NCBI GenBank assembly: GCA_946482325.1
Contig: CAMLRA010000072.1
Span: forward strand, 1 to 19,307
Source: an uncultured Chromatiaceae bacterium
GTDB taxonomy: Bacteria > Pseudomonadota > Gammaproteobacteria > Enterobacterales > Alteromonadaceae
Reading direction: 5' to 3'
Length of the DNA: 19,307 bases
The position numbers were made by a program, and so were the translations under genes. Of this stretch, positions 16,136 through 19,307 are shown piece by piece; within the stretch, counting starts at the first letter, position 1; each line of letters opens with the position of its first letter. Under the pieces are notes generated by a model, which saw only the letters and a list, made by a program, of their open reading frames with translations, was not told the DNA's origin and did no database searches.

Positions 16136-17146
16136 ATGACAATCCGGATCGCGATCAATGGGTTTGGCCGAATAGGCCGCAGTATTGTCCGCGCCATTTT
16201 CGAACAGCATTTACAAAACGAAGTGCAGGTGGTGGCCATTAATGAACTGGCTGAAGCCCGCGGTATCGCACATTTACTGAAATACGATTCCAGCCACGGC
16301 CGGTTTGGCACAGAAGTCACGCTGGACGGTGAGCAATTAATGGTCGGCGGCCAGCGTATTGAACTGCTGCATCAGCCAGATCCGGCTTTGCTGCCCTGGC
16401 AGCGTTTGCAGGTGGATTTGGTACTGGAATGTACCGGCGTATTTGGCAGTCGTGCTGATGCGATGAAACATCTCGAAGCCGGCGCTGGCAAAGTGTTGTT
16501 TTCCCATCCTGCTGGCGCTGATATTGACGCGACGGTGATTTACGGTGTCAACCATCAGCAACTGAATGCGACGATGCGGGTGGTTTCAGCCGGCTCCTGC
16601 ACCACAAACTGTATTGTGCCGGTGCTCAGCGTGCTGGATAAAACCTTTGGGGTCGAAAGCGGCACCATCACTACTATTCACGCTTCGATGCATGATCAGC
16701 AGGTTATTGACGCTTATCATCCGGACTTACGCCGCACCCGCGCAGCCAGCGAATCTATTATTCCGGTAGATACTAAGCTCGCTCGCGGTATTGAACGCAT
16801 CATGCCGCATCTGGCCGGTCGTTTTGAAGCCATCGCGGTCAGGGTGCCAACGCTGAATGTTACAGCGATGGATTTATCTGTGACTTTACATCAGGACGTC
16901 ACAGTCGACGCAGTCAACCAAGCGCTGCAACAGGCGCGACCGGATTTGCCCGGTATTCTCGATTACACCGAGGAACCCTTAGTGTCGGTGGATTTCAACC
17001 ATGACCCGCATTCCTGCATTGTGGACGGCTCGCAAACCCGCGTCAGCCACAAGCGTTTAGTGAAATGCCTGGTCTGGTGTGACAACGAATGGGGTTTTGC
17101 CAACCGCATGATCGACACGGCCCGCGCTATGATGCAGGCCAAATAA
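16136..17146 (+). CDS. epd: D-erythrose-4-phosphate dehydrogenase
   Basis: Epd oxidises erythrose-4-phosphate to 4-phosphoerythronate with NAD+, the first step of DXP-dependent PLP synthesis. It is a GAPDH paralogue. The 336 residues show the Rossmann start [15 protein letters not shown] (residues 7-21), [26 protein letters not shown] (Epd-type rather than GAPDH-type, which has ITDL), the catalytic cysteine C155 in [50 protein letters not shown], and the C-terminal [15 protein letters not shown]. The residues before the cysteine read SAG where GAPDH-like enzymes usually have SNA, a mild deviation. The transketolase-epd-pgk order also supports Epd. The ribosome site is weak (AGGT about 10 nt before the ATG). 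Confidence 0.94.
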   Translation: MTIRIAINGFGRIGRSIVRAIFEQHLQNEVQVVAINELAEARGIAHLLKYDSSHGRFGTEVTLDGEQLMVGGQRIELLHQPDPALLPWQRLQVDLVLECTGVFGSRADAMKHLEAGAGKVLFSHPAGADIDATVIYGVNHQQLNATMRVVSAGSCTTNCIVPVLSVLDKTFGVESGTITTIHASMHDQQVIDAYHPDLRRTRAASESIIPVDTKLARGIERIMPHLAGRFEAIAVRVPTLNVTAMDLSVTLHQDVTVDAVNQALQQARPDLPGILDYTEEPLVSVDFNHDPHSCIVDGSQTRVSHKRLVKCLVWCDNEWGFANRMIDTARAMMQAK

Positions 17147-17192
17147 ACGATTCTCAGCAGAATATTAATCAAATCAACAGAAGGAGATGGAC

Positions 17193-18374
17193 ATGTCCGT
17201 GATTAAAATGGCTGATTTAGATTTAGCCGGCAAACGCGTGCTGATCCGCGAAGATTTAAACGTACCAGTGAAAAATGGCGTTGTGACGTCAGACGCGCGT
17301 CTGCGCGCTGCACTGCCAACCATCGAACTGGCGCTCAGCAAAGGCGCTAAAGTCATGGTTTGCTCGCATTTAGGCCGGCCGGAAGAAGGCGTATATGCCG
17401 AAGAGTTCTCGATGCAGCCGGTGGTGGATTACCTTAAAAACGCGTTAAAAGCGCCGGTGCGGCTGGCTAAAGATTACTTGCAGGGTGTCGATGTTGCCGC
17501 TGGTGAAGTGGTGGTGTTTGAGAACGTGCGCTTTAACAAAGGCGAAGGCAAAAACGACGAGACTTTGTCAAAGCAGTTAGCTGCACTTTGTGATGTGTTC
17601 GTGATGGATGCATTTGGCACTGCGCACCGGGCTCAGGCCACTACGCACGGCGTAGCGAAGTTTGCACCTGTTGCCTGTGCCGGTCCTTTGTTAGCTGCAG
17701 AGCTTGAAGCTTTAGCCGCTGCGCTGAAAAATCCGAAGCGGCCACTGGTGGCGATAGTCGGTGGCTCAAAGGTGTCGACTAAACTGACAGTGCTGGAGTC
17801 GCTGTCCGGTATCGTCGATCAGCTGGTTGTTGGTGGTGGCATCGCCAATACCTTTATTGCGGCAACGGGCGCGACTGTTGGCAAATCTTTGTTTGAAGCC
17901 GATTTAATTCCGGAAGCGCAGCGGCTGATGGCTGCGGCAAAAGCTAATGGCGGCAATATTCCGGTACCAACGGATGTAGTGACCGGCAAAGCCTTTGCTG
18001 AAGACACACCGGCAAGCCTGAAAGCGGTTGGGGATATTGCTGCTGACGACATGATTTTTGATATCGGCCCGGATAGCACTGCAGCACTGGTTGAAATCTT
18101 AAAGTCAGCGGGAACTATCGTCTGGAATGGCCCGGTTGGCGTGTTTGAATTCGCCCAGTTTGAAGCTGGCACCAAAGCGATCGCCGAGGCTATTGCACAG
18201 AGTGATGCATTCAGTATTGCCGGCGGTGGCGACACCCTGGCAGCGATCGATAAATACGGCGTTGCCGACCAGATCTCCTATATTTCTACCGGTGGCGGGG
18301 CTTTCCTCGAGTTCTTAGAAGGAAAAACCTTGCCAGCAGTTGAAATTCTTGAACAACGCGGCAAAACCGCGTAA
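17193..18374 (+). CDS. pgk: Phosphoglycerate kinase
   Basis: Pgk reversibly transfers phosphate from 1,3-bisphosphoglycerate to ADP, yielding 3-phosphoglycerate and ATP. The 393 residues are close to the E. coli 387. The substrate-binding N-domain shows [11 protein letters not shown] (about 17-27), [28 protein letters not shown] (H59, R62) and [45 protein letters not shown]. The nucleotide-binding C-domain shows [41 protein letters not shown] and [15 protein letters not shown]. An ATG at 17187 lies directly against AAGGAG (17181-17186), so the ATG at 17193, 6 nt away, is chosen and gives the family start MSVIKM. It follows epd by 46 bp with no hairpin between, so the two are probably co-transcribed. 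Confidence 0.98.
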   Translation: MSVIKMADLDLAGKRVLIREDLNVPVKNGVVTSDARLRAALPTIELALSKGAKVMVCSHLGRPEEGVYAEEFSMQPVVDYLKNALKAPVRLAKDYLQGVDVAAGEVVVFENVRFNKGEGKNDETLSKQLAALCDVFVMDAFGTAHRAQATTHGVAKFAPVACAGPLLAAELEALAAALKNPKRPLVAIVGGSKVSTKLTVLESLSGIVDQLVVGGGIANTFIAATGATVGKSLFEADLIPEAQRLMAAAKANGGNIPVPTDVVTGKAFAEDTPASLKAVGDIAADDMIFDIGPDSTAALVEILKSAGTIVWNGPVGVFEFAQFEAGTKAIAEAIAQSDAFSIAGGGDTLAAIDKYGVADQISYISTGGGAFLEFLEGKTLPAVEILEQRGKTA

Positions 18375-18433
18375 AAATGATGTTATAAAACAGTCTGTTC
18401 GCCGAAACATCTTAATAAGCCGGCAGATACTGA

Positions 18434-18460
18434 CCGGCAAAGCCGGCGCAAAAGCGCCGG
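18434..18460 (+). promoter_or_regulatory. Overlapping alternative GC-rich hairpins between pgk and fba
   Basis: Two hairpins share the same bases: CCGGC-AAA-GCCGG (18434-18446) and CCGGCGC-AAAA-GCGCCGG (18443-18460, 7-bp stem). They overlap at 18443-18446, so only one can form at a time. No T-run follows (GTTCGGTGAC), so this is not a standard terminator. They lie in the 131-bp gap before fba. Possible roles are RNA stability, processing between pgk and fba, or a REP-like element. Confidence 0.45.
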
Positions 18461-18505
18461 GTTCGGTGACAGCTCTGAACCTACCCTACAAAAAGTGAGG
18501 ATTTC

Positions 18506-19307
18506 ATGGCTCTTATCTCGTTACGTCAGATGTTGGATCACGCTGCAGAATTTGGTTACGGCGTCCCTGCATTCAACGTCAACAATCTTGAACAGATGCG
18601 CGCGATTATGCTGGCTGCTGATGCAACAGACAGTCCGGTGATAGTGCAAGCGTCGGCTGGTGCCCGCAAATATGCCGGTGCGCCGTTTTTACGTCATCTG
18701 ATCTTGGCTGCAATTGAAGAGTTTCCGCATATCCCGGTGGTCATGCACCAGGACCATGGCACGTCACCGGCAGTTTGCCAGCAGTCGATTCAGCTTGGTT
18801 TTTCATCGGTGATGATGGATGGTTCATTACGCGCCGATGGTAAAACGCCGGCCGATTACGACTATAACGTCGACGTAACCCGCCGTGTTGTTGAAATGGC
18901 GCATGCATGCGGTGTTTCTGTCGAAGGTGAGTTAGGTTGTCTCGGTTCACTTGAAACAGGTGCTGCCGGTGAAGAAGACGGTATCGGCGCTGATTGTGTA
19001 CTCAGTCATGACCAGATGCTGACCGATCCGGAAGAGGCTGCGCAGTTCGTCAAAGCGACGGGTGTCGATGCGCTGGCGATTGCTTGTGGTACTTCGCATG
19101 GTGCGTACAAATTCAGCCGACCGCCAACAGACGACATTTTGGCGATCGATCGGATTAAAGCTATTCACGCCCGCATTCCAGATACTCATTTAGTGATGCA
19201 TGGTTCCAGTTCAGTACCACAAGACTGGCTGGCGGTGATTAATGAGTACGGCGGTGCAATTCCGGAAACCTATGGTGTGCCGGTTGAACAAATTCAGCAA
19301 GGCATCA
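18506..19307 (+). CDS. fba: Class II fructose-bisphosphate aldolase, Calvin-cycle subtype (C-terminus cut by window edge)
   Basis: This zinc enzyme cleaves fructose-1,6-bisphosphate to dihydroxyacetone phosphate and glyceraldehyde-3-phosphate, and runs in reverse in gluconeogenesis. The first 267 codons are visible of an expected 345-360. The protein starts [35 protein letters not shown], the CbbA-like subtype pattern and unlike E. coli Fba[11 protein letters not shown] carries the catalytic D83 and zinc ligand H84. [14 protein letters not shown], then the glycine-rich [13 protein letters not shown] (second zinc histidine) and [12 protein letters not shown] (third) follow. The ATG at 18506 has GTGAGG ending 5 nt upstream. 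It follows pgk by 131 bp in the same direction. There is no sign of RuBisCO or phosphoribulokinase here, so the subtype name does not imply carbon fixation. Confidence 0.96.
   Translation, partial: MALISLRQMLDHAAEFGYGVPAFNVNNLEQMRAIMLAADATDSPVIVQASAGARKYAGAPFLRHLILAAIEEFPHIPVVMHQDHGTSPAVCQQSIQLGFSSVMMDGSLRADGKTPADYDYNVDVTRRVVEMAHACGVSVEGELGCLGSLETGAAGEEDGIGADCVLSHDQMLTDPEEAAQFVKATGVDALAIACGTSHGAYKFSRPPTDDILAIDRIKAIHARIPDTHLVMHGSSSVPQDWLAVINEYGGAIPETYGVPVEQIQQGI

Noticed and set aside
17819..18235. 138-residue minus-strand open frame inside pgk
   Set aside because: Ala/Ser-rich antisense shadow of a complete, well-conserved pgk.
1..19307. Mobile elements, phage genes, CRISPR, toxin–antitoxin or defence system
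   Set aside because: Gaps between recognised core genes are short and no transposase, integrase, repeat array or defence-type domain was seen on either strand.

Overview
This window is a stretch of conserved core chromosome from a gammaproteobacterium. The gene orders rdgB–DUF4426–yggU–yggT–proC–yggS | pilT–pilU, ruvX–yqgE–gshB–rsmE, and metK | tkt–epd–pgk–fba are characteristic of that class. The DUF4426 gene and the closeness of the proteins to their E. coli counterparts point to the Alteromonadales side, perhaps a Rheinheimera/Alishewanella-like genus. The class is well supported; the genus is a guess from memory, with no search run. Base composition is moderate (slightly above 50% GC by eye) and even across the window. 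I see no insertion sequence, integrase, phage gene, CRISPR array, tRNA or rRNA.

Layout. (1) 1–3432, minus strand: a tight operon read from yggS (PLP homeostasis) through proC (proline synthesis), yggT (membrane protein), yggU (DUF167) and a secreted DUF4426 protein to rdgB (house-cleaning NTP pyrophosphatase), which runs off the left edge. (2) 3476–5664, plus strand: pilT and pilU, the type IV pilus retraction ATPases, divergent from yggS across only 43 bp and ending at a bidirectional terminator. (3) 5731–8726, minus strand: rsmE (16S rRNA methyltransferase), gshB (glutathione synthetase), yqgE, ruvX/yqgF and a DUF1653 gene. The junctions are very short; gshB and the DUF1653 gene start with TTG. 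(4) 8804–10752, plus strand: a two-gene ABC-2 exporter (ATPase and permease, 4-bp overlap) closed by a strong hairpin terminator. (5) 10823–12379, minus strand: an AbgT-family transporter, convergent with the exporter. (6) 12545–13696, minus strand: metK (S-adenosylmethionine synthetase) with its own terminator. (7) 14061–19307, plus strand: transketolase, erythrose-4-phosphate dehydrogenase, phosphoglycerate kinase and a class II fructose-bisphosphate aldolase, cut off at the right edge.

Working together: transketolase makes erythrose-4-phosphate, which Epd oxidises towards pyridoxal phosphate, while Pgk and Fba carry the central glycolytic/gluconeogenic steps. YggS buffers the PLP pool. The only gene-free stretch over 300 bp is the metK–tkt divergent region (13697–14060), which holds a candidate metK promoter with a perfect 15-bp palindrome on its -35 element and one MetJ-box-like octamer. 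I found no convincing new system. The items worth a second look are regulatory (the metK upstream palindrome, the alternative hairpins before fba) and conserved genes of unknown function (DUF4426, DUF1653, the ABC exporter substrate).
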